DNA from: Rubripirellula sp.
Lineage (GTDB): Bacteria; Planctomycetota; Planctomycetia; Pirellulales; Pirellulaceae
Reading direction: 5' to 3'
DNA: 64,000 nucleotides
NCBI GenBank assembly: GCA_029245125.1
Contig: JAQWPZ010000177.1
Span: 25,728-89,727, forward strand
Below the pieces are notes generated by a model that worked only from the letters and a program-made list of their open reading frames with translations, made no database searches and had not been told where the DNA came from. Shown here one piece after another: positions 44,761-53,895 of this stretch (positions are counted from its first letter, which is position 1; every line of letters starts with the position of its first letter). A program made the position numbers and the translations under genes.

Positions 44761-45970
44761 TCCGTCCGACACCGATCGATGGATTCCTGGATTGATTCGC
44801 ACTCTCCGCGAAGTCGTGGGAACAGGTGAATTTGTTCCCCTCCATCAGCCTGAAATTGGTGACGTTGAACGGGGTTATGTACTTGACTGCATTGACAGCG
44901 GCTGGGTTTCGTCAGTTGGTCGCTATGTTGATCAATTGGAGCAGATGCTGGTTGATTACACAGGCGCAGCGCATGCAGTGGCGGTAGTCAATGGTACCGC
45001 TGCGCTTCACATCAGCTTGCTGTTGGCGGGTGTGCAAGCCGATGACGAGGTGATTTGTCCGGCGCTCAGTTTCGTTGCTACTGCAAATGCGATCTCGTAC
45101 TGCGGTGCGATCCCACATTTTGCCGAGGTTGAATCAACCACGCTTGGGTTGGATGCTGAAAAACTCGCCGCTTACCTGCAAGACATTTCGGTGTCGGATG
45201 GTAACGAACGCCGCAACCGAATCACTGGTCGTCGCATTGCCGCCGTGGTTCCGATGCACACCTTTGGACATCCGGTCGATTTAGATGCGTTGGTCGATGT
45301 TTGTTGTCGATTCGATTTGCCGATGGTGGAGGATGCGGCTGAGTCCTTGGGGTCTTACTATCGAAGTCAGCACACCGGCACGTTTGGGCAATCGGCAGCG
45401 ATCAGTTTCAATGGAAACAAAATCATGACGACCGGTGGTGGCGGCGCGATCCTGACCAATGATCCTGTCTTGGCCGCTCGCGCGAAGCACCTCACGACTA
45501 CCGCCAAGCAGCCGCATGCGTGGGCCTACCATCATGATTGCGTTGGCTACAATTATCGGATGCCCAATTTGAATGCCGCATTAGGATGCGGGCAGTTGGG
45601 GCGACTCGATGAAATGCGGTCGCGTAAGCGAAATTTGGCAGAGAGTTACCGCCAAGCGTTGAGCTCGGTCCCGCAAGTTCGCTGGATCAATGAGCCACCG
45701 AACTGCAGTAGCAATTTTTGGTTGGGGGCAATCGTGGTCGATGGCGGGCTCGAAGCCCGTGATGCGGTTTTGGCGGCAGCCAACCAAGCTGGCATCATGT
45801 CTCGACCAATCTGGGACCTGCTGTCGGGGCTGCCAATGTACCGGCAGTGTCCCGGCATGGACTTGGCGACCAGTTGCAGGCTCCTCGAGCAAATTGTTTG
45901 CTTGCCCAGTAGTGCGGCCCTCGGCACCCAGTCCAAGATGGCATCCCCTGGAGCGGCCGGTGTTGGATGA
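44717..45970 (+). CDS. legC: PLP-dependent sugar aminotransferase (LegC-like, DegT/DnrJ/EryC1)
   Basis: This enzyme transaminates the 4-keto sugar to a 4-amino sugar. FVPLHQPEIGDVERGYVLDCIDSGWVSSVG at the N-terminus is the LegC type. AVVNGTAALH binds PLP phosphate, EDAAESLGS holds the ring-binding Asp, and SFNGNKIMTTGGGG holds the Schiff-base Lys. The start is uncertain: GTG 44717 overlaps legB by 44 bases, and homologues begin a little further in. About 417 residues results. The C-terminal 15 residues and the stop lie at a tandem repeat, so the end may have been altered by repeat expansion. Confidence 0.82.
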   Translation: MTTKNYFEPALTPSDPSDTDRWIPGLIRTLREVVGTGEFVPLHQPEIGDVERGYVLDCIDSGWVSSVGRYVDQLEQMLVDYTGAAHAVAVVNGTAALHISLLLAGVQADDEVICPALSFVATANAISYCGAIPHFAEVESTTLGLDAEKLAAYLQDISVSDGNERRNRITGRRIAAVVPMHTFGHPVDLDALVDVCCRFDLPMVEDAAESLGSYYRSQHTGTFGQSAAISFNGNKIMTTGGGGAILTNDPVLAARAKHLTTTAKQPHAWAYHHDCVGYNYRMPNLNAALGCGQLGRLDEMRSRKRNLAESYRQALSSVPQVRWINEPPNCSSNFWLGAIVVDGGLEARDAVLAAANQAGIMSRPIWDLLSGLPMYRQCPGMDLATSCRLLEQIVCLPSSAALGTQSKMASPGAAGVG

Positions 45971-46000
45971 GTGGCCGGTTGGATGAGTGCCCGGTTGGGG
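45955..46000. repeat. Imperfect 16-18-bp tandem repeat containing the legC stop codon
   Basis: Units of the form GGCCGGTTGGATGAGT lie at 45955-45972 (with a two-base insertion), 45973-45988, and a decayed copy to 46000. The legC TGA (45968-45970) is in the first unit. Confidence 0.85.
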
Positions 46001-46189
46001 CGAAAAGTGGATAAACGGTGGAATTGATTTAGATTCCCTGTGAAGTTCCGCTTATGTTTCACTTGGCTCATTGAGTCCGAGAGCAGTTCGCCTAGAATCG
46101 GTGTTTCGCGGAGGGGGGATTCTGCTGGCTCTCGCAGGCAGGAACCGTCCGCGAACTTGTCGCCCCTCTTTCTATTGCCCAGGTACGCC

Positions 46190-47389
46190 ATGTCGCCCAA
46201 GAGCAGCCGAACGCCGAGTGTTCCCGAGATGAGTGACCAAGCCGAAGCCGTCAAAGCCAGGCTAAAGGAAAGCCTGCTGCACGATAAGCAGGCGATGGAG
46301 GTCGACAAGATCTTCAAGGCGTTGGTTAAGCTCGAGGGCTCGGACCTCCATCTCAAGGTGGGCCAACCGCCGATGGTGCGCGTTCGGGGGGAGCTCAAGG
46401 CACTCAACCGACCACCGATTGAGAACGAGGAAATGGTCGAGTTGCTGATTCCTATGATGGATGAACGCAATCTGCTGATTTTCGAACAGGAAGGTGGTGC
46501 TGACTTTGCCCACACCATTCACGTTGACGGAGTTCGCTGGCGTTTCCGCGTGAACATGCTCAAGAGTCTCGGTAACATCGGCCTGGTCGCTCGACGAATC
46601 AATAACTTCATTCCTGACTTCAAAGGGCTGTTTCTGCCTGAGTCGATTGAAACTTTGTGTCACTACGATCAAGGGATGGTACTGCTGGCCGGTGTCACTG
46701 GGTCTGGGAAAAGTACGACGATTGGATCGATGTTGAATTACATCAATACGATCTATCGCAAGCACATCCTGACCCTCGAAGATCCAATCGAATTCATCTT
46801 CACCGAGGAGAAGTGCTTGATCAACCAACGTGAAGTTGGCCAGGATGTCAAGGACTTTGAGATTGGAATGAAGCATGCAGTGCGTGAAGATCCCGACATC
46901 ATTTTGGTCGGTGAGTTGCGCGATGAAGAAACTTTCATGACAGCGATCCACGCAGCGGAAACAGGCCACTTGGTGTTTGGGACGATTCACGCCTCGAGTG
47001 CGTCGACGACGATCGGACGAATTTTGGATTTGTTCCCAGAAGAGATGCACGGAGCAATTCGATCGGCGATCGCGTTTAACATGAAGGGCATCATTGCCCA
47101 GAAATTGCTCAGGTCGATCCGGCCGGAAGTGCCTCGAGTTCCCACTGCGGAAGTGATGACGTTCACTCCGATGATTCGAAAATTAGTCTTGGATGGGGAC
47201 GATCACAAGCTGCCTGACGCGATCCGAATTGGTGAAGAGGAAGGCATGCAAGACTTTACGATGAGTCTGAAGCAATTGATCGATGATGAATTGATCGATC
47301 GCCCGACGGCCTTTGCCGTCGCGCCAAATAAAGATGCTTTGAAGATGGCATTGAAGGGAATCGACGTGAAGGCACCCGGTATTTTGTAA
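46190..47389 (+). CDS. PilT-family twitching-motility/secretion ATPase
   Basis: This 399-residue hexameric ATPase type drives pilus retraction in PilT relatives. Walker A is GVTGSGKST, the Asp box is TLEDPIEFIF, Walker B is REDPDIILVGELRDEETF, and the His box is GHLVFGTIHASSA. The C-terminal PilT-specific AIRSAIAFNMKGIIAQKLLR follows. All catalytic motifs are intact. ATG 46190 is used; the next Met (13 residues in) is possible. The following gene, 66 bases on, encodes a degenerate member of the same superfamily, so the two may form one complex. No pilin or platform gene is in the window. Confidence 0.85.
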   Translation: MSPKSSRTPSVPEMSDQAEAVKARLKESLLHDKQAMEVDKIFKALVKLEGSDLHLKVGQPPMVRVRGELKALNRPPIENEEMVELLIPMMDERNLLIFEQEGGADFAHTIHVDGVRWRFRVNMLKSLGNIGLVARRINNFIPDFKGLFLPESIETLCHYDQGMVLLAGVTGSGKSTTIGSMLNYINTIYRKHILTLEDPIEFIFTEEKCLINQREVGQDVKDFEIGMKHAVREDPDIILVGELRDEETFMTAIHAAETGHLVFGTIHASSASTTIGRILDLFPEEMHGAIRSAIAFNMKGIIAQKLLRSIRPEVPRVPTAEVMTFTPMIRKLVLDGDDHKLPDAIRIGEEEGMQDFTMSLKQLIDDELIDRPTAFAVAPNKDALKMALKGIDVKAPGIL

Positions 47390-47455
47390 CTTCGGCTTGG
47401 AGATGGTCCGGCCCGAAGAGTTTCCGTTATTGCAACATGAGGCACCCGCGCCCCG

Positions 47456-48790
47456 ATGGCTCAACAAGAAGAGATACAGCTTTGGCAAACGGTTGAACCC
47501 GTTGAGTTTACGCCACGCATGGATGATGCGATGGAGGCGCAGTCGTTGTTGATTTCAACACGGCAAGGTCCCGGATATGCAATCGCCGGTGGTCAGATGG
47601 GGCACGCGATTTTTTCCCGTGCTACTCATGTGTTGATGGATTTCTCGCAACAGGCATGCGCACTGCGATATCAAGTTGATGGGAACTGGGAGCAGTTGCC
47701 GCCGCTCGATCGCGAGACCGGTGATGCGATGCTGTACACGTTGAAGCAGCTCTGTCTGCTGAATCCTGCCGATCGACGGTCAGCCCAAACTGGTAAGTTG
47801 GGATTGAAGGTTGGTAAAGAAAAGTACGGTCTGACACTGCAAAGCCAAGGTGTGCAAACCGGTGAGCGTGTGCTAGCTCGAATCGAAGCGGAAAAGGTGC
47901 CTTTCGAAAAGCTTCCTGACTTAGGCATGCGTGACAAAATGGTCACGAGTTTCAAAGAGAAGCTAAACGAAGGTGGCAACATTGTCCTCGTCACGGCACC
48001 CAAAGGAGATGGTCTAACCACCACTTGGATCACCGCCATGAACGCTGCGGACCGATTCATCCGTGACTTTCAGTCGTTGGAACGCCAGGATTTACCCGAG
48101 CCGGAGATCATCAATGTCAATCCAAACTTCTTTGGTGGAGACACTGAGTTAACCCAGCATCAGCTGGCGAAGAAGATCTTGCTGAGGGAACCGGATGTAT
48201 TGATGTTCCCTGAGTTGGCGGATCAAGAAACGTTAGAGTTGGCGTTAGAGCATGTAGAGAAGCATGAAAAGCAGGTGCTCACTCGGATCGTAGCCGATTC
48301 AGCAATCGCAGGATTGGTCCAGTTTCTCGCGCAATATCCAAAGCTGGCGAAGGAGATCGTCAAGCATCTAGGAGTGGTTCTCAGTCAACGTTTGGTGCGA
48401 CGCCTTTGTGACAATTGCAAACTGGGTTACGAGCCGACGCCGCAGATACTGAAACAACTCGGGATCCCTGCCGGACGTGTGGGTTTGCTGTACCAACCTT
48501 TTATTCCGCCGCCGCCAGAGCAGCAAGTTGACGAGAACGGGCGACCGGCGCCGATAACGCCGTGTCACATCTGCGGAGGACGTGGTTACTTCGGTCGTAT
48601 CGCTGTCTTTGACATGCTGACGCCGGGGGATCAACTGAAAGCGGCATTGTTGAAGACCAGAGATATCAACCAATTGACCCAAATCGCACGCAGCGAAGGG
48701 CAACGGGGAATCCAGGCGGAGTCGATTTTGACGGTCGCCCGTGGATTGACCAGCTTGGATGAGCTCAAGCGAGTCTTCGCCAAAAAGTAA
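47456..48790 (+). CDS. PilB/GspE-family pseudo-ATPase
   Basis: This 444-residue protein resembles PilB/GspE in length and C-terminal layout. It keeps the FEKLPDLGM segment, the LSQRLVRRLC segment, a four-cysteine zinc site (CDNC near 315 and CHICGGRG near 364) and YFGRIAVFDML. The P-loop at 181-190 is APKGDGLTTT, so the invariant Lys is Leu. Walker B reads REPDVLMFPELAD in place of DPDxxMxGEIRD, and the His box has no His. ATP hydrolysis is therefore unlikely. The frame is intact and conserved elsewhere, which argues for a structural or regulatory role with the intact PilT-like protein upstream. Confidence 0.82.
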   Translation: MAQQEEIQLWQTVEPVEFTPRMDDAMEAQSLLISTRQGPGYAIAGGQMGHAIFSRATHVLMDFSQQACALRYQVDGNWEQLPPLDRETGDAMLYTLKQLCLLNPADRRSAQTGKLGLKVGKEKYGLTLQSQGVQTGERVLARIEAEKVPFEKLPDLGMRDKMVTSFKEKLNEGGNIVLVTAPKGDGLTTTWITAMNAADRFIRDFQSLERQDLPEPEIINVNPNFFGGDTELTQHQLAKKILLREPDVLMFPELADQETLELALEHVEKHEKQVLTRIVADSAIAGLVQFLAQYPKLAKEIVKHLGVVLSQRLVRRLCDNCKLGYEPTPQILKQLGIPAGRVGLLYQPFIPPPPEQQVDENGRPAPITPCHICGGRGYFGRIAVFDMLTPGDQLKAALLKTRDINQLTQIARSEGQRGIQAESILTVARGLTSLDELKRVFAKK

Positions 48791-48951
48791 GCGGTAGCGG
48801 GCGAGATATGTGAGGCCTGCGTCGGGGCGGATCTTGACGCCAGATGGCCTCGGCAAAGAGTCCACCTCGGGCCCATTTCCACTGCCCAGTCGGGGTGCTG
48901 CGAACGGTCTACAACGGTCCGCCCTTGGTTGGCCGTTGAAACCGAACTCGC

Positions 48952-51900
48952 TTACTCGGCTCTGGAATAGTAGCCGGGATTGTCTTTCCCGTCACCGTCC
49001 CAATCAGCGACGACAGGCTGGCTCTCGGTGCCTCCGTCGCGTGGGACTTGAATCTGCAGGTCATTGCCTGTCAGGCGGCGGTCCCCGTCGGTGTCAATGA
49101 TCCACCATTGTCCCCGCACTACACCGATCTCGTCGATGCCATCACCATTGAAATCGCCAGCGATTGGTTGGTCACCGCTACGTCCAAAGGCGACCGTTTC
49201 GTCGGCGTCGGAAGGTCGTCCATCGCCATCTAGATCGAGCAGCCAGCGTCCGCCATTGTAGATCGCAACTTGATCGATTCCGTCACCATTCCAGTCTCCC
49301 ACGACTGGTTTGTCGGCCTGTTCGCCGTAATGAAAGACGTGATCGACGGCATCAGCACGCAATTCACCATCCTGCTTGCGACGCAGCAAACGACGCGGTT
49401 CTGGGTCCCGTTGGGCAGCCAATTCGGCGGTCGTTCGGTGTGTGCCAGGGTCATCGATTTTGCGACGCCGCATGTTGGCCTGATCGGGAAGTCCGGGGTC
49501 ACGTGGGATGCGGCGCGAGTCATGTTGCCACTGTCGCCCGAAGATCCCCACGTCATCCTTGCCGTCACCATCCCAGTCGCCAACGACCGGACGATCAAGT
49601 TCGTTGCCGAGTTGAATCCGCAGGTCGCTAGCATCCCATTGGCCATTGCCATTGATATCGACGAACCACTGCCCGCCAACGAAAATCACGGCTTCGTCTG
49701 AACCGTCACCATCAAAATCACCTGCCAGTGCAGCCGCATCGACGTCTCCCAGCGATATGTGTTTGAGGGTTTGCAAGCCGCTACCGTTGTCGGTCACCCA
49801 TCGACCCGATGCATGTTGGCCCACCTGCCATGTCGCGACAACGGCCCGGGAGGAAACTTGACGTATGATCCCCTCTTCCCCCAGCGTCCCTCTTGGATAG
49901 CCGCCATTGATTAGGCTCAGGTGCCAGGATACCGCTTCGTCACTGTTGATTTCCGCGAATTGGATCTGTCTTGCTGGTTGGTTAAAGCTGACCGGGAGAA
50001 TCGTCCTGCTTTGCTGTGAGGAAAGGTCTTCCGGCGAGCGTTCGCCAATGAACCGGGTCGGGGTTTCCAGGGGACCGGTAAGGGACAGCAAGTTCAACGG
50101 TGCCAACAATGGGGGTGTTGGTGGATCAACGACGACAAGTTCACTGAAGTTGTTGTTTTCGCTGTTTTCTCCGTGGATCACAGAGATGTTCAAGATCGCG
50201 TCACTCTGCGGGTCTGTTTCCGCGCGGGCGATCAAGTTCTGAATCAAGCCTTCTTCTGCTGCTAACAGTGTGTCGGCTTCGTTCACCGCAACACCACCAG
50301 TTGAGCCCGGCGTATCAAGTCCGTCGACAAAATTTGCTGGTTGCGACTGGTAAATATGGTACGTGCCAGCCCGGATTCCCAAAAACTCGTAGTAACCCTC
50401 CGCGTTCGTGGTAACCCGAATGGGCCCATCCGGATAGAGGTTCGGTAAGGCATCGCCGAAGCCTGTTGGTGTTCCCAATCCGTTTCGTAACTCCAGGACA
50501 ACGCCTTCTAGACCCTGGTCATCAGCGGTTCGGACACCATCTTGGAATTGACGCAGTTCGCTTGGGTTCGGAGGTTGGGCCAATGTGATGGGTTCGCCGT
50601 CCTGGAACACGTAGCCTGACAAACGGGCCGGCGGTGATTCTTGGAAGTTGTATTCACGGGCGTTCGTACCGCCTTGCAATTGAATGCCACTGATCCAATC
50701 TTGCCCGACTACCTCGCCACCCGAATCACCGACACTTTGTCCGCCATGAAACAGACCGCCTGGCTGACTTTCACGAACGGCATAACTGCCTGGCTGTAGG
50801 TTGCCAAACAGGTATTCACCCATTGAATCGGTTTCGATCGTACGAATGACCTGGCCAGTTGAATCCAACAGTTCGACTTGCACGCCTGCGATTGGTTGAT
50901 CACCCCGATCAAAGTTACCGTTGACGATCGATTCTTGCCAAACCAGACCGCTCACCGATGCGGGTGGGATTTCGCAAAAATTGTACTCGGTGGCTGCCTG
51001 GCCCCAGTTGAGTTCGATAGCAGTGATTAGGTCTATGGTCGAATCATCGCCGCCGCCATCACCTGCGGATTGTCCACCATGGAACCAACCCGAAGGTTGG
51101 ATTTCACGCAGGGTATAAGTCCCTGCGGGCAAGTCAGCGAAATGGTAATGCCCGGTGCTATCGGTTCTTGTGGTCGCGATTTTTTGGCCGCGAGTGTTTA
51201 GCAATTCAACCTGGACATCACGCAATCCAACTTCACCCGGATCGAGCGAGCAATTCTCGTTTAAATCTTCCAGGACGATGCCGCTGATTTCACCGCCGGG
51301 GTGTTCGCAGAAGTCGTAATCAACTGCCATTTCGCCAGAGCGCAAGACGATTTGTTCGATGCGATTGGTCCCCGACACACTCCCGCCGGCCGTCCCCGCT
51401 TTTGCGCTTCCATCGAAGTAGTCGTCCGGTTGAACTTGGACGAGCGTGTAGTTCCCGGGATCGATACCTTGGAACGTGTAGGTGCCGTCGGGTTGCGTGG
51501 TGGTGCGTGCCACTTGTTGACCAGATTCGTCGATTAAGCGAAGGGTCACGCCACCGAGTGTCGCTTCGGTTGGGGCGAGTTCGCAATCGCCATCGATATC
51601 TGCGTGCACTCGACCGGCGATCGAAGCCGGTAATCGTTCACCGAAGTTGTAATCGAATCCCTGCTGACCTTGGCGTAAGGTGATGTTGGCTAGTTCATCA
51701 TTGCCAGTTGTGCCGTTGACTTCTCCGTCAATCGTTCCCGCTCGGTCGCGTCCATCAATCCAGTCGGTGGGTTGGGCCTGTTGGATGGTGTACTGCCCGG
51801 GGACCAAGTCACCAAACAGATAGCGCCCTTCGTTGTCTGTCACTTGACTTGCGATCACTTGACCATCTGTTTGCACCAAGGTGATGCCAACCTGTCCAAC

Positions 51901-53868
51901 ACCTTCTTCGCCATTTTCGCGGGTGCTGTTGTCATTTCTGTCATGAAAAACGACACCGCTGATCGTGGCGGGGGCAGCCTCGCAAAAATCGAAATCTTCG
52001 GCGGTCGCACCTCCATTGATCGTTACCTCAGCGATCGAACCGCTGCCGGTGGATGTGCCGACACGCAGTTCGCCGATGCGACCAGGGTGGGAGGCACCAT
52101 CGAGCAAGCCAATTGGTGTTTGTTCGCTGACTTGGTAGGTGCCGGGTGGAATCCTCTCGAAACGGTACTGCCCTGCTGAGTCCGTGGTGGTGGTGGCGAT
52201 GGTGTCGCCGCGTTCGTTCTGCAAACTTAGTTGCACGTCTGGAAGCGGTACGTTTCCGGTGATGTTGTGGGTGCCATCACAATCGGTGCCGGGCGCCGCT
52301 AAGAAGACTGAGCCGGCCAGACTGCCGAGGGGAATTTCGCCGAAGTTGTAATCGATGGCGACATCGCCGCCCGCCAATTGAATCTCTTCAATTCGATCAC
52401 CCGGATTTGTGGCGACACCGACACGTCTGCCTTGGATGGTTCCCGCAGTGTCGGACCCATCAACATAGGTGGCAGGCTGATCGACTTGGACGACCTGGTA
52501 ATGGCCTGGGACCAAGCCGGTAAACAAATATGCGCCGTTTGCGTCGGTTTGGACCGTCACAGTCGCCTGTGCGGCGATGGTTTCGATGGGGATTAAATCC
52601 AACTGTACCCCAGCGATCCCCGGTTCCCCGCTCTGTTCTCCACTTCGACGTGTTCCGTCACCGTTATCGTCGACATAGACATGTCCCGAAAGCGAGGCCG
52701 TTTCGGCTTCAGCGAAGTCATACCGCGAGGCAACCGAATCCCCGTGGGGAATTTCAATTCCGGTCAGCTCATTGGGTGTCTGTGCAGTACCCGAATTTGT
52801 GTTTTGGGATTCTGAGACAACGTTGCCTGGGACAGCGGCGACACTGACCAAGTCGGCGGGTTGCATTTCGACGATGCGATAAGTTCCCGGCATCAAGCCG
52901 AGTGATTTCGGGAATTCGTACCTGCCTTCGGTGTCGGTGACGGAGCGTAAGCCGGTATCGAAGTAGGTTCCGTCGCCGTCCTGTTGCCAAAGTGCAATCT
53001 CGACTCCGGTAACGACCGCTTCATTTGATTGTCGAATTTCATTCAGGTCATTATCGATCCAGACATGTCCCGAGATTTCGATCGGCTTGGGAGTTTGAAC
53101 GGTACTGGTCAGTGCGGCCGCCGAGCGGTTGGGCCGACTATCAACATCGCTACCCGCATCCGCTGGCAGTTGCAGACCGTGCTTCGCAAGCGGATCCCCA
53201 AAATCGTTCAGGAAGACCGAGTCGGCTTGTGCCGCTTTGAAACGCGGCGCGTAAAAGGTCGCTTCCAAGATCGAATCTTGAAACTCTTGACCTGAGGTAA
53301 TGACGTCCAATCGGTCATTGAACACATCCAAGTCTGCGGAGTTGCGTAGGACTTCATCGACATCGATGCTGAATTCTAAGCGATCACCGGCCCGGAAATT
53401 CGAAAGTTTCAGGACCAGTTCTTGCCCTCCATCGCTGACCTCGGCGACAGCTTCGATGGCCTCACCATTTACTGACTGCGCATTGATTAGTTGAAACCCA
53501 TGAGCGCCATTTTTTCCCCGTCCACCGACTTCTGTGTCGTAGATGGGATCGCCCACTGAGATTCCGTCCGCATCTTTGTCGGTTCGGATTCTTAGTTCCG
53601 CGAGATTGGTGTCGGGCGCACCACCGGTGAACGAAACGATGAAGCGGTCACCGCGAGAATCGCCACCGACATCCGAATCGGACTCCAGATAATCTGTCTC
53701 CAGATAGACCACCCCCAAGTGAATTGGGTTGGCAGCGAGGAGTTGCCGGGACTCAAGCTGTTCAGCTCGATGGTTGCGCCGCTCGGAGCCACGAATCGCT
53801 CGTTGGCGGCGGCGGTCATCGCGTCGTTTCCGATTCCAAATCACGATCGGCACCCCCATGTGCCACAT
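48952..53868 (-). CDS. Giant secreted protein with eight SdrD-B-like domains and FG-GAP repeats
   Basis: This 1638-residue protein starts with an Arg-rich stretch and the motif LESRQLLA at 38-45, a variant of the planctomycete LEPR-type N-terminal motif linked to export. A cadherin/cohesin-like region fills about 46-250. Eight SdrD/Cna-B-type domains follow (about 265-1290), each starting like ISGxVxxDxNxD and ending Y(N/D)FxE. The C-terminus has five FG-GAP-like units (GDFDGDGSDEAVIF, GDWDGDGKDDVGIF, GDWNGDGIDQVAIY, GDFNGDGIDEIGVV, ADWDGDGKDNPGYY) rich in calcium-binding Asp. No dockerin or LPXTG is present. It follows the Tat-WD40 gene by 27 bases. A surface or adhesive role is likely. Confidence 0.85.
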   Translation of the reverse strand: MWHMGVPIVIWNRKRRDDRRRQRAIRGSERRNHRAEQLESRQLLAANPIHLGVVYLETDYLESDSDVGGDSRGDRFIVSFTGGAPDTNLAELRIRTDKDADGISVGDPIYDTEVGGRGKNGAHGFQLINAQSVNGEAIEAVAEVSDGGQELVLKLSNFRAGDRLEFSIDVDEVLRNSADLDVFNDRLDVITSGQEFQDSILEATFYAPRFKAAQADSVFLNDFGDPLAKHGLQLPADAGSDVDSRPNRSAAALTSTVQTPKPIEISGHVWIDNDLNEIRQSNEAVVTGVEIALWQQDGDGTYFDTGLRSVTDTEGRYEFPKSLGLMPGTYRIVEMQPADLVSVAAVPGNVVSESQNTNSGTAQTPNELTGIEIPHGDSVASRYDFAEAETASLSGHVYVDDNGDGTRRSGEQSGEPGIAGVQLDLIPIETIAAQATVTVQTDANGAYLFTGLVPGHYQVVQVDQPATYVDGSDTAGTIQGRRVGVATNPGDRIEEIQLAGGDVAIDYNFGEIPLGSLAGSVFLAAPGTDCDGTHNITGNVPLPDVQLSLQNERGDTIATTTTDSAGQYRFERIPPGTYQVSEQTPIGLLDGASHPGRIGELRVGTSTGSGSIAEVTINGGATAEDFDFCEAAPATISGVVFHDRNDNSTRENGEEGVGQVGITLVQTDGQVIASQVTDNEGRYLFGDLVPGQYTIQQAQPTDWIDGRDRAGTIDGEVNGTTGNDELANITLRQGQQGFDYNFGERLPASIAGRVHADIDGDCELAPTEATLGGVTLRLIDESGQQVARTTTQPDGTYTFQGIDPGNYTLVQVQPDDYFDGSAKAGTAGGSVSGTNRIEQIVLRSGEMAVDYDFCEHPGGEISGIVLEDLNENCSLDPGEVGLRDVQVELLNTRGQKIATTRTDSTGHYHFADLPAGTYTLREIQPSGWFHGGQSAGDGGGDDSTIDLITAIELNWGQAATEYNFCEIPPASVSGLVWQESIVNGNFDRGDQPIAGVQVELLDSTGQVIRTIETDSMGEYLFGNLQPGSYAVRESQPGGLFHGGQSVGDSGGEVVGQDWISGIQLQGGTNAREYNFQESPPARLSGYVFQDGEPITLAQPPNPSELRQFQDGVRTADDQGLEGVVLELRNGLGTPTGFGDALPNLYPDGPIRVTTNAEGYYEFLGIRAGTYHIYQSQPANFVDGLDTPGSTGGVAVNEADTLLAAEEGLIQNLIARAETDPQSDAILNISVIHGENSENNNFSELVVVDPPTPPLLAPLNLLSLTGPLETPTRFIGERSPEDLSSQQSRTILPVSFNQPARQIQFAEINSDEAVSWHLSLINGGYPRGTLGEEGIIRQVSSRAVVATWQVGQHASGRWVTDNGSGLQTLKHISLGDVDAAALAGDFDGDGSDEAVIFVGGQWFVDINGNGQWDASDLRIQLGNELDRPVVGDWDGDGKDDVGIFGRQWQHDSRRIPRDPGLPDQANMRRRKIDDPGTHRTTAELAAQRDPEPRRLLRRKQDGELRADAVDHVFHYGEQADKPVVGDWNGDGIDQVAIYNGGRWLLDLDGDGRPSDADETVAFGRSGDQPIAGDFNGDGIDEIGVVRGQWWIIDTDGDRRLTGNDLQIQVPRDGGTESQPVVADWDGDGKDNPGYYSRAE

Positions 53869-53895
53869 TGTTGAAGCAGCAATTGCCGCTGTGTT

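Noticed and set aside
33712..46000. Genomic island or prophage origin of the carbohydrate cluster
   Set aside because: No integrase, transposase, tRNA-end duplication or clear base-composition jump is visible; the divergent gap is only slightly AT-rich.
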